DNA from: Tabrizicola sp.
Lineage (GTDB): Bacteria > Pseudomonadota > Alphaproteobacteria > Rhodobacterales > Rhodobacteraceae
Length of the DNA stretch: 51,077 nucleotides
Direction of reading: 5' to 3'
Assembly (NCBI GenBank): GCA_016792685.1
Contig: JAEULQ010000013.1
Location: forward strand, 1-51,077
Shown: in pieces, positions 16,491 through 24,990 of the stretch
Layout: every line of letters begins with the position of its first letter
How positions within the stretch are numbered: position 1 is the stretch's first letter
The notes under the pieces: generated by a model
What the model was told of the DNA's origin: nothing
The model's database searches: none
Seen by the model: only the letters and a program-made list of their open reading frames with translations
Made by a program: the position numbers and the translations under genes

Positions 16491-17296
16491 TGCGGTTAAG
16501 TGTCGATCACGTCACACGGTATCGCTACGACGCGCCGGTGCGGTCCGTCGTGCAAAGCCAGAGGCTGACGCCGTCGCTTTTTGCCGGGCAAAAGGTAATC
16601 GACTGGGAGGTCACCGTCACCGAGGGCCGCAAGGGCGCGGCGCATCGGGACGGGGCAGGGGACCAGGTCCAGGCCTGGACCATCGCCGGGCCGCTGACCT
16701 CGGTCGAGGTCCGGGTGCGGGGCACGGTCGAGACCGAGGATCTGGCCGGCGTCCTGCGCGGCCATCGCGAGTCGGTCATGCCGGACTGCTATCTGCGCTC
16801 GACTCCGCCGACCCAGGCCGATGTGGCGTTGCACCGTCTGGCCGAGACGGCAAGCGGCGCGGATTCACTGGCCTTGGCCCATGCCCTGTCGCAGGCTGTG
16901 TCTGATGCCATCGCCTATCGCCCGGGCGTGACCCATGCCCATACGACCGCCGCCGAGGCGCTGGCATTGGGCGAGGGGGTTTGTCAGGACCACGCCCATG
17001 CGCTGATTGCCGTCGCTCGGCTGCGCGGCATACCGGCGCGCTATGTCTCGGGCTATCTTTTCGTCTCGGAAGAGGGCGCCCCGCATGAGGCCGCCCATGC
17101 CTGGGCCGAGCTTCACGTCCCGGGCCTGGGCTGGGTCGGCTTTGACCCCGCGAACCGCTGTTGCCCGGATGCCCGCTACATCCGGCTTGGCTCTGGCTTC
17201 GACGCGCAGGATGCAGCGCCCATCCGCGGTGTCGCGCGGGGAGGGACTGGAGAATCGATGGATGTGACCGTTGCGATCCAGCAGGCGAACCAATAG
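16490..17296 (+). CDS. Transglutaminase-like cysteine protease (COG1305) of the Anbu operon
   Basis: 268 residues. The N-terminal bacterial transglutaminase-like domain (LSVDHVTRYRYDAPVRSVVQ) precedes a transglutaminase core with catalytic triad Cys165 (GEGVCQDHAH), His203 (AAHAWAEL) and Asp219 (GWVGFDPAN). Cytoplasmic, since no signal peptide is visible. Predicted to cleave or transfer amide bonds, possibly undoing or preparing the product of the ATP-grasp enzyme. It starts inside the alpha-E stop codon and ends 39 bp before anbu. Confidence 0.93.
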   Translation: MRLSVDHVTRYRYDAPVRSVVQSQRLTPSLFAGQKVIDWEVTVTEGRKGAAHRDGAGDQVQAWTIAGPLTSVEVRVRGTVETEDLAGVLRGHRESVMPDCYLRSTPPTQADVALHRLAETASGADSLALAHALSQAVSDAIAYRPGVTHAHTTAAEALALGEGVCQDHAHALIAVARLRGIPARYVSGYLFVSEEGAPHEAAHAWAELHVPGLGWVGFDPANRCCPDARYIRLGSGFDAQDAAPIRGVARGGTGESMDVTVAIQQANQ

Positions 17297-17335
17297 GGTC
17301 CGGCCCGAAAGAGAAGGCCGAAAGAGGGACGGACG

Positions 17336-18058
17336 ATGACCTATTGCGTGGGTCTTTTGCTGAACGAAGGCATGGTGCTTCTGTCGGATACGCGCACCAA
17401 TGCCGGGCTCGACAACATCTCGACCTACCGCAAGATGTTCACCTTCGAAGATCCGGGCGAACGCGTGATCGTCATCATGACGGCCGGCAGCCTTTCGGTG
17501 ACGCAGACGACGCTTGCCCAGTTGCGCGAGGCGATCGAGGATCCCGAAGCCACGCCCGAGACCTCGATCATGCTGGCGCCGACGCTGCTGAAAGTGGCCG
17601 AGATCGTCGGGGGTCGGCTGGCGCGCGTGCGGGCCGAGGTCGATGAGAAGCTTTCGGCCATGCAGGGGGCCTCGGCCAGCATGATTGTCGCAGGCCAGAG
17701 GAAGGGCGGCGCGATGCGGCTGTTCCTGATCTACCCCGAGGGCAATTTCATCGAAGCGACAGAGGACACGCCCTTCCTGCAGATCGGCGAGCACAAGTAT
17801 GGCAAGCCGATCCTCGATCGGGTGGTCAAGCTGTCGACCAGCCTGCAGGACGCCCAGAAGGCGGTGCTACTGTCGATGGATTCGACCTTGCGATCGAACC
17901 TGTCGGTCGGAATGCCGCTCGACCTCGCAGTGATCGAGCGCGATGCCTGCCGGGTCACGCAAAAGCGGCGGATCGAAGCCGGCGACCCGCAGTTCCGCGC
18001 CATGAGCGAGGCCTGGTCCAACGCTCTGCGCGATGGGTTCGCCCGGATCACGCTTTAG
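17336..18058 (+). CDS. Anbu, proteasome-type peptidase (ancestral beta subunit)
   Basis: 240 residues. After the initiator Met the second residue is Thr (MTYCVGLLLNEGMVLLSDTR), the N-terminal nucleophile expected of proteasome/HslV-fold hydrolases once Met is removed. The Ser-Asp-Thr-Arg block and NISTYRKMF match the COG3484 Anbu family, whose known structures are open helical rings without a dedicated ATPase. It is the last gene of the ATP-grasp/alpha-E/transglutaminase/Anbu operon, the standard order. No ATPase partner is encoded nearby, as in other Anbu loci. Confidence 0.95.
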   Translation: MTYCVGLLLNEGMVLLSDTRTNAGLDNISTYRKMFTFEDPGERVIVIMTAGSLSVTQTTLAQLREAIEDPEATPETSIMLAPTLLKVAEIVGGRLARVRAEVDEKLSAMQGASASMIVAGQRKGGAMRLFLIYPEGNFIEATEDTPFLQIGEHKYGKPILDRVVKLSTSLQDAQKAVLLSMDSTLRSNLSVGMPLDLAVIERDACRVTQKRRIEAGDPQFRAMSEAWSNALRDGFARITL

Positions 18059-18077
18059 ATCCGGGCGCCCGGCCCGT

Positions 18078-18527
18078 TCAGAACAGAAGCTTGTAGAAAT
18101 TGCCGTTGGTGTCGGTGGCCGTGCCGGTACCGCTGGCCGTGCCGGAGCCAATGACAAACGTGCCCTGGACGCGGGTGCCGTCTTCGCAAACGGCGTAGAT
18201 CTCGCCACTGTTCACACCGGCAATGGTCTGCGCTTCGGTCCCGAGCTCGCCGCCGGTCTTGCGCCAGGTCAGCGCCAGCCCGCGCGAATTCGAGACGGTG
18301 CGCGGGGTGAGCGAGCTCCACGTGCCTTCGCACTTGCCGTTTTCCGGCAGACGGAAGGTCAGCGGACCGGAAGTGCTGGACGTGTTCTTCGCTGTTGCCT
18401 TGATCACGAGCGTCGGATCGGCGGCGGCGATGGCGCCTTCCAGCGGGTAGAGCTGCATGGTGCTGGTCGTGTTGGAACAGGCGCCAAGCAGGACAAGGGA
18501 TGCGAGGGAGAGGATGCGAAGGCTCAC
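18078..18527 (-). CDS. Small lipoprotein of unknown function
   Basis: 149 residues from GTG 18527. It begins with a short charged segment, a hydrophobic core (ILSLASLVLLGAC) and a lipobox LGAC, so the mature protein should start at a lipidated Cys around residue 18. The rest is polar and rich in Ser, Thr and Gly (VIGSGTASGTGTATDTNG), with two further cysteines (GKCEGTW; AVCEDGT) that could form a disulfide in the periplasm. No enzyme motif is seen and I do not recognise the family. It converges on anbu with only 19 bp between stops. The start codon is provisional because no ribosome-binding site is obvious. Confidence 0.75.
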   Translation of the reverse strand: MSLRILSLASLVLLGACSNTTSTMQLYPLEGAIAAADPTLVIKATAKNTSSTSGPLTFRLPENGKCEGTWSSLTPRTVSNSRGLALTWRKTGGELGTEAQTIAGVNSGEIYAVCEDGTRVQGTFVIGSGTASGTGTATDTNGNFYKLLF

Positions 18528-18924
18528 GAGGACTGGCTTTCTACTTCGGGCGGGGCGTTGGCAACCGGGGTGAGAGGTCCGGGGCGGTGATTTCCGGGGG
18601 GAAATTACCCTGCAACGCAGGGATTGAACAGGCCAACCGGTATACTGGCCCCTGGGCGGGATGAAAGCCGCAGGGCAGATGGTGTTCCAAGGCTGCGGAA
18701 CCCTGCAAGGCAAGGCCCGCAACCGTCGCGGCTGGGTCCGGACGTCCCAATAATGCTTGGTTGTGGCGCCCGCCTGCACATACAATAGATTTTGCTGCCA
18801 AGGGGTATCGGACAGTGTCCAAGGAGAGCTGGCAAAACCGGGGCAGAGCCCCAAGAAACAGCTTTGAGAAATCCGGTTCTTCTTTTATCGTTTGGTAAAA
18901 TTTCAAAACAGCGGGGAGTGAACA
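18528..18924. promoter_or_regulatory. 397-bp leader/promoter region upstream of the BMP transporter operon
   Basis: No gene is seen here. A plus-strand promoter is possible at TTGGTT (18757-18762) and TACAAT (18781-18786). The following about 130 nt hold nested inverted repeats: TTTTGC (18790-18795) with GCAAAA (18832-18837), enclosing GGAC-AGT-GTCC (18810-18820), then GGGGC-AGA-GCCCC (18840-18852). AACCGG (18836-18841) could also pair with CCGGTT (18873-18878), just before a pyrimidine-rich stretch. Upstream, CCCTGC-AAC-GCAGGG (18608-18622) and CCGCAG/CTGCGG form more hairpins. This resembles a structured leader that could switch pairings, but it matches no riboswitch consensus I know. Confidence 0.4.
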
Positions 18925-19941
18925 ATGACGAAAGACCTGATGATCCTTGGCCGTCGCAGCCTTCTGCTGGCGGGCGGGGCGCTGACCTTGACCGGGCTTC
19001 TGCCCCATCGTGCAAGCGCTGCCGGACCGATCAAAATGGCGGGCATCTACACCGTGCCGGTCGAACAGCAGTGGGTCAGCCGGATCCATCAGGCGGCCGA
19101 AGCCGCCAAGGCCGCCGGTGCCGTCGAATATGTCTATACCGAGAACGTGGCCAACACCGACTATGCCCGCGTGATGCGGGAATATTGCGAGCAGGGCATG
19201 CAGCTGATCGTCGGCGAAATCTTCGGCGCTGAACAGGAAGCCCGCGAAGTCTGCGTAGACTACCCGAACGTCGCGTTCCTGCTGGGATCGTCCTTCATGC
19301 CGGACGAAGCGGCAAACCCGAATCTTGCGGTCTTTGACAACTACATCCAGGATGCGTCCTATCTGTCGGGCATCATCGCGGGTGCGATGACCAAGTCGGG
19401 CAATATCGGCATGGTCGGCGGCTTCCCGATCCCCGAGGTGAACCGTCTGATGAACGCCTTCATGGCCGGTGTGCGGGAAACCCGGGCGGATGCCACGTTC
19501 CAGGTCTCGTTCATCGGGTCGTGGTTCGATCCGCCCAAGGCCAAGGAGACGGCCTTCGCGATGATCGAGGCCGGGGCCGATCTGCTTTATGCGGAACGCT
19601 TCGGGGTCTCGGACGCGGCGAAGGAAAAGGGTGTGCTGGCAATCGGGAACGTCATCGACACCCAGGCCGACTATCCCGACACCGTGGTCGCCTCGGCCCT
19701 GTGGCATTTCGAGCCGACGCTGAACGCGGCGATCGAAGCGATCAATGCGGGCAGCTTCAAGGCCGCGAACTACGGCGAATATTCCTTCATGAAGGCGGGC
19801 GGCTGCTCGCTGGCGCCGCTTGGCACTTTCGAAGGCAAGGTTCCGGCAGAGGTGATGGCCATGGTTGCCGAGAAGGAAGCGGCGATCAAGGACGGCAGCT
19901 TCCAAGTCGCGATTGACGACAGCGAGCCGAAATCGTCGTGA
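18925..19941 (+). CDS. BMP-family ABC substrate-binding protein (PnrA/Med type)
   Basis: 338 residues. The leader has GRRSLLLAGG and ends RASAAG, a twin-arginine-type signal peptide. The mature part is a PnrA/BmpA-like periplasmic protein: MAGIYTVPVEQQWVSRIHQA, YTENVANTDYARVMREY, NVAFLLGSSF and MVGGFPIPEVNRLMNAF. BMP proteins bind nucleosides or bases and feed ABC importers of the YufOPQ/NupABC type, exactly the genes that follow. GGGGAG lies before the ATG. The stop overlaps the ATPase start (GTGA). Confidence 0.93.
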   Translation: MTKDLMILGRRSLLLAGGALTLTGLLPHRASAAGPIKMAGIYTVPVEQQWVSRIHQAAEAAKAAGAVEYVYTENVANTDYARVMREYCEQGMQLIVGEIFGAEQEAREVCVDYPNVAFLLGSSFMPDEAANPNLAVFDNYIQDASYLSGIIAGAMTKSGNIGMVGGFPIPEVNRLMNAFMAGVRETRADATFQVSFIGSWFDPPKAKETAFAMIEAGADLLYAERFGVSDAAKEKGVLAIGNVIDTQADYPDTVVASALWHFEPTLNAAIEAINAGSFKAANYGEYSFMKAGGCSLAPLGTFEGKVPAEVMAMVAEKEAAIKDGSFQVAIDDSEPKSS

Positions 19942-21488
19942 CGGTGACGGCTCCGCAGGCGGGGGACATCGTCCTCCGCCTCGACAACATCACCAAGCGC
20001 TTCGGCGCGCTTGTGGCCAATTCCGCGATCTCGCTGGACCTGAAGCGCGGCGAAGTCATCGCCCTGCTCGGCGAAAACGGTGCCGGCAAGACCACACTGA
20101 TGAACATCCTGTTCGGCCACTACCAGGCCGACGAGGGGCGGGTCGAAGTGTTTGGCCAGACCCTGCCGCCCGGCAATCCGCGCGCTGCCCTGGCTGCGGG
20201 CGTCGGCATGGTGCATCAGCATTTCACCCTGGCCGACAACCTCTCGGTCCTCGACAACATCACGCTTGGAACCGAAAGCCTCTGGTCGCGCGGCAAGGGG
20301 CGCCAGGCCGCACGCGCACGGATCGCGGCGCTGTCGGCCGAGTTCGGCCTGGCCGTACATCCTGACGCAAGGGTCGGCAGTCTTTCGGTCGGCGAACGCC
20401 AGCGGGTCGAGATCCTGAAGGCGCTTTATCGCGACGCCCGCATCCTGATCCTGGACGAGCCGACCGCCGTCCTGACCCCGCAAGAGACCGACGCGCTGTT
20501 CGAGACGCTGCGCAAGGCCGTGGCCTTGGGGCTTTCCATCATCTTCATCAGCCACAAGCTGCATGAAGTGATGGCGATTGCCGACCGCTGCATCGTGCTC
20601 CGTCATGGCAAGGTCGTGGGGGAGGTCAACACACATGCGACGGACCGCGCCAGCCTCGCCGCGCTGATGGTGGGCAGCGCTGTCACCTTGCCCAAGGCCG
20701 AGGCTCGGGTTGCCGGGCCCGTTCTTCTGCGGCTCGACCATGTGTCGACGCGTGCCCGGGGAACCGCCACAGGCTTGTCGGATCTGTCCCTTGACCTTTG
20801 TTCGGGCCAGATCACCGGTCTGGCCGGGGTGTCCGGAAACGGGCAGGCGGTCCTGGCCGACCTGATCTCGGGTCTCGTCCGCCCCGATGCGGGTCGGATC
20901 GAGATCGCCGGGGTTGAACCAGCCTCATGGTCGCCGCGGCAGGCGTTGAACCATCACATCGCGCGCATCCCGGAAGACCGGCACAAGACCGGCACGATCT
21001 CCGACTTCAATCTGACCGAGAATGCGGTTCTGGAGACCTATTCCAAGCCTCCGTTCAGCCGCATGGGCTGGATGAACTGGCCCGCCGCCGAGGACTTCGC
21101 CCGCGGCATCATCGCCCGGTACGACGTGCGCTGCCAGGGTGTCCTGCAGAGGATCCGACTTCTGTCGGGCGGCAACATGCAGAAACTGATCCTCGGGCGG
21201 GTGCTGGAACCCGGGCCCCGGATCATCCTGGCCAACCAGCCGGTGCGCGGGCTGGATGTCGGCGCCATTGCTTACGTCCACACGCAGCTGATCGCCGCCC
21301 GGGACAGCGGGGCGGCGGTCCTTCTGATCTCGGAGGACCTGGACGAAATCCAAAGCCTGTCCGATGTCATCCATGTCATCAGCGAGGGCCGCCTCTCGCC
21401 CGGGTTCGCGCGTGGCACGACGACGGCTGCAGAGCTTGGCCTCTGGATGGCCGGACAAGGGTTCGAAGGAAAAGACCGTGCGGCTTGA
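19938..21488 (+). CDS. ABC transporter ATPase, nucleoside/BMP type (YufO/NupA-like)
   Basis: 516 residues from GTG 19938, which overlaps the SBP stop codon. Two ATPase halves are present. The first is complete, with Walker A GENGAGKTT at 45-53, signature SVGERQRVEI and Walker B ILILDEPTAVL. The second has a degenerate Walker A (GVSGNGQ), as is normal for this monosaccharide/nucleoside class, and ends with NQPVRGLDVGAI. It drives import through the two following permeases. The next gene starts inside its 3' end. Confidence 0.94.
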   Translation: MTVTAPQAGDIVLRLDNITKRFGALVANSAISLDLKRGEVIALLGENGAGKTTLMNILFGHYQADEGRVEVFGQTLPPGNPRAALAAGVGMVHQHFTLADNLSVLDNITLGTESLWSRGKGRQAARARIAALSAEFGLAVHPDARVGSLSVGERQRVEILKALYRDARILILDEPTAVLTPQETDALFETLRKAVALGLSIIFISHKLHEVMAIADRCIVLRHGKVVGEVNTHATDRASLAALMVGSAVTLPKAEARVAGPVLLRLDHVSTRARGTATGLSDLSLDLCSGQITGLAGVSGNGQAVLADLISGLVRPDAGRIEIAGVEPASWSPRQALNHHIARIPEDRHKTGTISDFNLTENAVLETYSKPPFSRMGWMNWPAAEDFARGIIARYDVRCQGVLQRIRLLSGGNMQKLILGRVLEPGPRIILANQPVRGLDVGAIAYVHTQLIAARDSGAAVLLISEDLDEIQSLSDVIHVISEGRLSPGFARGTTTAAELGLWMAGQGFEGKDRAA

Positions 21489-22521
21489 GCCTATCCCCAA
21501 CCCGACACTCGGACGTCAGCTGGCCCTGCCGGCGGCGGCGCTTGCCGCCACGGTCGTGGTCGCCAGCCTGCTGGCCCTATTGGCCGGGGCCAATCCCTTC
21601 GCGGTGCTGGGCCAGATCGTCACCGGCGCGTTCGGATCGAAATTCGCCCTGCTTGAGACCCTGAACCGCGCCACGCCGTTGATCTTCACCGGCCTTGCCG
21701 TTGCGGTCGCCTTCAAGGCCAAGCTCTGGAACATTGGCGCCGAGGCCCAGCTTTACGCGGGTGCGATCGTGGCCGTGCTCTTTGGCACCGGCATGCTGGG
21801 CACGCCCTTCGTGCTTCCGGTCTCGGCAGCGCTTGCGATGTTGGCGGGTGCGCTGGTGCTTCTGGGGCCGGTCCTGCTGAAGACCCGTCTCGGTGTCGAC
21901 GAGGTGGTGACGACGCTCTTGTTCAACTTCATCATGCTTCTGTTCGTCAGCTACCTGCTGGAAGGACCGATGAAGGACCCGATGGGCATGGGCTGGCCCA
22001 AGTCCGAGGCCCTGATCAAGGAGGCCCGGCTTCCGCGGATCGCCGAGGGCCTGCGACTGCACTGGGGCTTTGTGCTGGCCCTGATTGCGGCCATCGCAGT
22101 TCATGTCCTGGAACGGCGCACCACCTTTGGCTTCGAGATGCGCGCAGTGGGGGCGAACCTCGGGGCCGCGCGTTTTGCGGGCGTGCCGGTCAACCGGGTG
22201 CTTGTCCAGACGGCCCTGCTGTCCGGCGGCCTTGCAGCACTGGCGGGCTGGTCCGAGGTCGCGGGCCTCAAGGGCCATCTCAGCCAGGACCTGTCGCCCG
22301 GATTTGGCTACACTGGCATCATCGTGGCGATGCTTGCGCTACTTAACCCGCTTGGGGTGATCGGCACGGCGATCTTCGTGGCGGGGATCTTCGTCGGCTC
22401 GGATGCCATGAGCCGCGCGGCCGGTGTGCCGACCTATATTGCCGACATGCTGCTGGCTTCGGCGCTTCTGTTCATGGTTCTGGCAATCCTTCTGACAAGG
22501 GTCAGGCTGGTGCGGGGATGA
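21478..22521 (+). CDS. ABC transporter permease, BMP/nucleoside type (YufP/NupP-like)
   Basis: 347 residues from GTG 21478, with GAAGGA about 9 nt upstream and an 11-bp overlap with the ATPase gene. It is hydrophobic throughout, with KAKLWNIGAEAQLYAGAIVA and FGFEMRAVGANLGAARFAGV, blocks shared by the YufP/BPD_transp_2 family. It forms the membrane channel together with the next gene product; their ATGA overlap implies equal synthesis. Confidence 0.92.
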   Translation: MRLEPIPNPTLGRQLALPAAALAATVVVASLLALLAGANPFAVLGQIVTGAFGSKFALLETLNRATPLIFTGLAVAVAFKAKLWNIGAEAQLYAGAIVAVLFGTGMLGTPFVLPVSAALAMLAGALVLLGPVLLKTRLGVDEVVTTLLFNFIMLLFVSYLLEGPMKDPMGMGWPKSEALIKEARLPRIAEGLRLHWGFVLALIAAIAVHVLERRTTFGFEMRAVGANLGAARFAGVPVNRVLVQTALLSGGLAALAGWSEVAGLKGHLSQDLSPGFGYTGIIVAMLALLNPLGVIGTAIFVAGIFVGSDAMSRAAGVPTYIADMLLASALLFMVLAILLTRVRLVRG

Positions 22522-23465
22522 GCGAAATATTTGATATCCTGATCTCGGCCAGCTTCTGGGCCGCCGTGATCCGCATCGCCTCGCCCCTTATCCTGGCCAC
22601 CATGGGTGAGCTGATCTGCGAACGGGCAGGGGTGCTCAACCTCGGGATCGAGGGGATCATGGTCATCGGTGCCTTTACCGGCTGGATCGCGGTCTATCAG
22701 GGCATGCCGCTCTGGGGCGGGGTCGCAGTGGCCATGTCGGCGGGCATGCTCTTTGGCCTTCTGCACGCGACGCTGACGGTTCCCTTCGGCCTGTCGCAGC
22801 ATGTTGTGGGTCTGGGCGTCACGCTTCTGGCCACCTCGACCAGTTCCTTTGCCTATCGACTGGCCTTGCCGGAAGTGACAAGCCCGCCAAAGATCGAGCC
22901 CTTTCAGCCGCTTGACCTTCCGGTCCTGTCGGATCTTCCCTTTCTGGGCGAGGTGCTTTTCACCCAGACCGCATTCACCTGGTTCGCCTTTGGCGTAGCG
23001 GTACTGGTGGCGCTGGTGCTGTTCCGGACACCCTTGGGACTTGCCCTGCGTGCCGCGGGCGAGAACCCTTCGGCGGTCGAGGCGCAAGGACTTTCGGTCA
23101 CCGGCTTGCGCATGGGGGCGGTCATCGTCGGCTCGGGTCTGATGGCCACGGGCGGGGCTTTCCTGACCCTGTCGGCGTTTTCCTCCTTCTTCTTCGAGAT
23201 GGTGAACGGACGCGGCTGGATCTGTGTCGCCCTGGTGGTCTTTGGTGCCTGGCGGCCGGGCAAGGCCGTGCTGGGCGCCATCCTCTTTGCCGCCTTCGAT
23301 GCCCTGCAGATCCGGCTGCAACAGACCCCGCTTGGGGCGGATCTGCCCTATCAGGTCTTCCTGATGGCACCCTACGTCCTGTCCATACTTGCCCTGATCC
23401 TGATGTCGCGCCGGGCCGAAGTGCCCGCTGCCCTGATGGTGCCCTACAACAAGGGGGAACGCTGA
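22518..23465 (+). CDS. ABC transporter permease, BMP/nucleoside type (YufQ/NupQ-like)
   Basis: 315 residues, hydrophobic. ATMGELICERAGVLNLGIEG is the signature start of YufQ-type permeases, and LGLALRAAGENPSAVEAQGL is the cytoplasmic coupling block. It pairs with the preceding permease. The start overlaps the previous stop (ATGA) and its own stop overlaps the amidohydrolase start (TGATG), placing the enzyme in the same transcript. Confidence 0.93.
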   Translation: MSEIFDILISASFWAAVIRIASPLILATMGELICERAGVLNLGIEGIMVIGAFTGWIAVYQGMPLWGGVAVAMSAGMLFGLLHATLTVPFGLSQHVVGLGVTLLATSTSSFAYRLALPEVTSPPKIEPFQPLDLPVLSDLPFLGEVLFTQTAFTWFAFGVAVLVALVLFRTPLGLALRAAGENPSAVEAQGLSVTGLRMGAVIVGSGLMATGGAFLTLSAFSSFFFEMVNGRGWICVALVVFGAWRPGKAVLGAILFAAFDALQIRLQQTPLGADLPYQVFLMAPYVLSILALILMSRRAEVPAALMVPYNKGER

Positions 23466-24730
23466 TGTTCGATCTCGTGATCAAGGGCGGGACGCTGCCC
23501 GACGGAACGGTTGCCGATATCGCGATCAGGGGCGACCGGATTGTCACTGTCGGGAAGGTGGATGCCCCGGCAAAGCGGGTTGTCGACGCCACCGGCGATC
23601 TCGTCACGCCGCCCTTCGTCGATCCGCATTTCCATATGGATGCGGTCCTGTCCTATGGCCTGCCGCGCGTGAATGCCTCTGGCACGCTGCTTGAGGGCAT
23701 CGGACTCTGGGGCGAGTTGCGCGAGATCGCCACGGTGGACGAGATGGTGACCCGCGCGCTCCGCTACTGCGACTGGGCGGTCTCGATGGGCCTTCTGGCC
23801 ATCCGCACCCATGTCGATACCACCCCGGACCACCTGCGCGGGGTCGAGGCCATGCTTGAGGTCAAGGCCCGCGTCGCGCCCTACCTTGACCTGCAACTGG
23901 TGGCGTTCCCGCAGGACGGGCTCTACCGGACGGCCACGGGTCGGCAGAATGTGATCCGGGCGCTGGATATGGGCGTCGATGTCGTGGGCGGCATCCCGCA
24001 TTTCGAACGCACGATGGAGGAAGGCGCCGAATCCCTGCGCGATCTGGCGCGGATGGCGGCCGAGCGGGGCCTGATGTGGGACGTCCATTGCGACGAAACG
24101 GATGACCCGCTGTCACGTCATGTCGAGACCATGGCGCGCGAGGTGACACGGCACGGTCTTGGCGGCCGCGCGGCGGGCAGTCACCTGACCAGCATGCATT
24201 CGATGGACAACTACTATGTCTCGAAGCTTCTGCCGCTGATCGCCGAATCCGGGATGACCGCCATCCCGAACCCCCTGATCAACATCACCTTGCAGGGCCG
24301 CCACGACACATTCCCCAAACGCCGCGGCCTGACCCGGGTCAAGGAAATGCAGGCCCTGGGAATCACCGTCGGCTGGGGCCAGGACTGCGTGCTGGACCCC
24401 TGGTATTCACTGGGCACCGCCGACATGCTGGATGTGGCCTTCATGGGTCTCCATGTCGCGCAGATGACCCATCCGGCCGAGATGCAGCGTTGCTTTACCA
24501 TGGTCACCGAGCACAATGCCCGGATCATGGGGCTGCAGGACTATGGCCTGACGCCGGGCTCGGTGGCCTCGCTGGTGGTGCTGGATGCCGGCAATCCGGT
24601 CGAGGCTCTCCGGCTGCGGCCTGACCGGCTTCTGGTCGTCTCAAAAGGCCGTGTCGTGGCCGAACGCCAGCGGAACGATTGCCGCCTGGACCTTGCCGGG
24701 CGACCGGCCACAGTCCGGCGACGGTTCTGA
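23465..24730 (+). CDS. Cytosine-deaminase-like amidohydrolase (CodA family) with altered active site
   Basis: 421 residues aligning by eye over the whole length of E. coli CodA. Metal and catalytic residues: His55/His57 (PHFHMD), Gln150 (AFPQDG), His208 and Glu211 (HCDETDD), His240 (SHLTSMHS) and Asp307. The segment that is GHDDVFDPWY in E. coli reads GQDCVLDPWY here: the metal-binding Asp is kept, while the flanking His and the substrate-shaping Asp314 are Gln306 and Cys308. It therefore probably deaminates or hydrolyses a related cyclic amidine/amide (cytosine, isoguanine, creatinine or a modified base) rather than simply cytosine. Translationally coupled to a nucleoside-type importer, which fits salvage or catabolism of an imported base. 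Confidence 0.88.
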   Translation: MFDLVIKGGTLPDGTVADIAIRGDRIVTVGKVDAPAKRVVDATGDLVTPPFVDPHFHMDAVLSYGLPRVNASGTLLEGIGLWGELREIATVDEMVTRALRYCDWAVSMGLLAIRTHVDTTPDHLRGVEAMLEVKARVAPYLDLQLVAFPQDGLYRTATGRQNVIRALDMGVDVVGGIPHFERTMEEGAESLRDLARMAAERGLMWDVHCDETDDPLSRHVETMAREVTRHGLGGRAAGSHLTSMHSMDNYYVSKLLPLIAESGMTAIPNPLINITLQGRHDTFPKRRGLTRVKEMQALGITVGWGQDCVLDPWYSLGTADMLDVAFMGLHVAQMTHPAEMQRCFTMVTEHNARIMGLQDYGLTPGSVASLVVLDAGNPVEALRLRPDRLLVVSKGRVVAERQRNDCRLDLAGRPATVRRRF

Positions 24731-24801
24731 ATCCGTTGCATCCTCCGGCAAAACGGGTACTTGCCGGGACTTGCCGTTCCAGTTTCGATCTCTGGGAAGG
24801 T

Positions 24802-24876
<75 letters not shown>

Positions 24877-24990
24877 ACCGTGCGGCGGTGTTTAGCGAAG
24901 CGGGTAAGGGGGTGCAAGAGGCCAGCGGCGAAATTTTCATCGCATCCTGCGGGTCTTGCGGCCCGGCCCTGCGGGCTCTAGGACGAGAAC

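Noticed and set aside
18061-18072. CCGGGCGCCCGG palindrome after the anbu stop as a terminator
   Set aside because: It has no room for a hairpin loop at full pairing and no T-tract; it sits right at the anbu stop and is likely chance in GC-rich DNA.
18790-18880. Glycine, cobalamin, TPP or purine riboswitch in the BMP leader
   Set aside because: Some short words resemble glycine-aptamer elements (GGAGAG, GGCAAAA), but their order and pairing do not fit, and the conserved cores of the other classes are absent.
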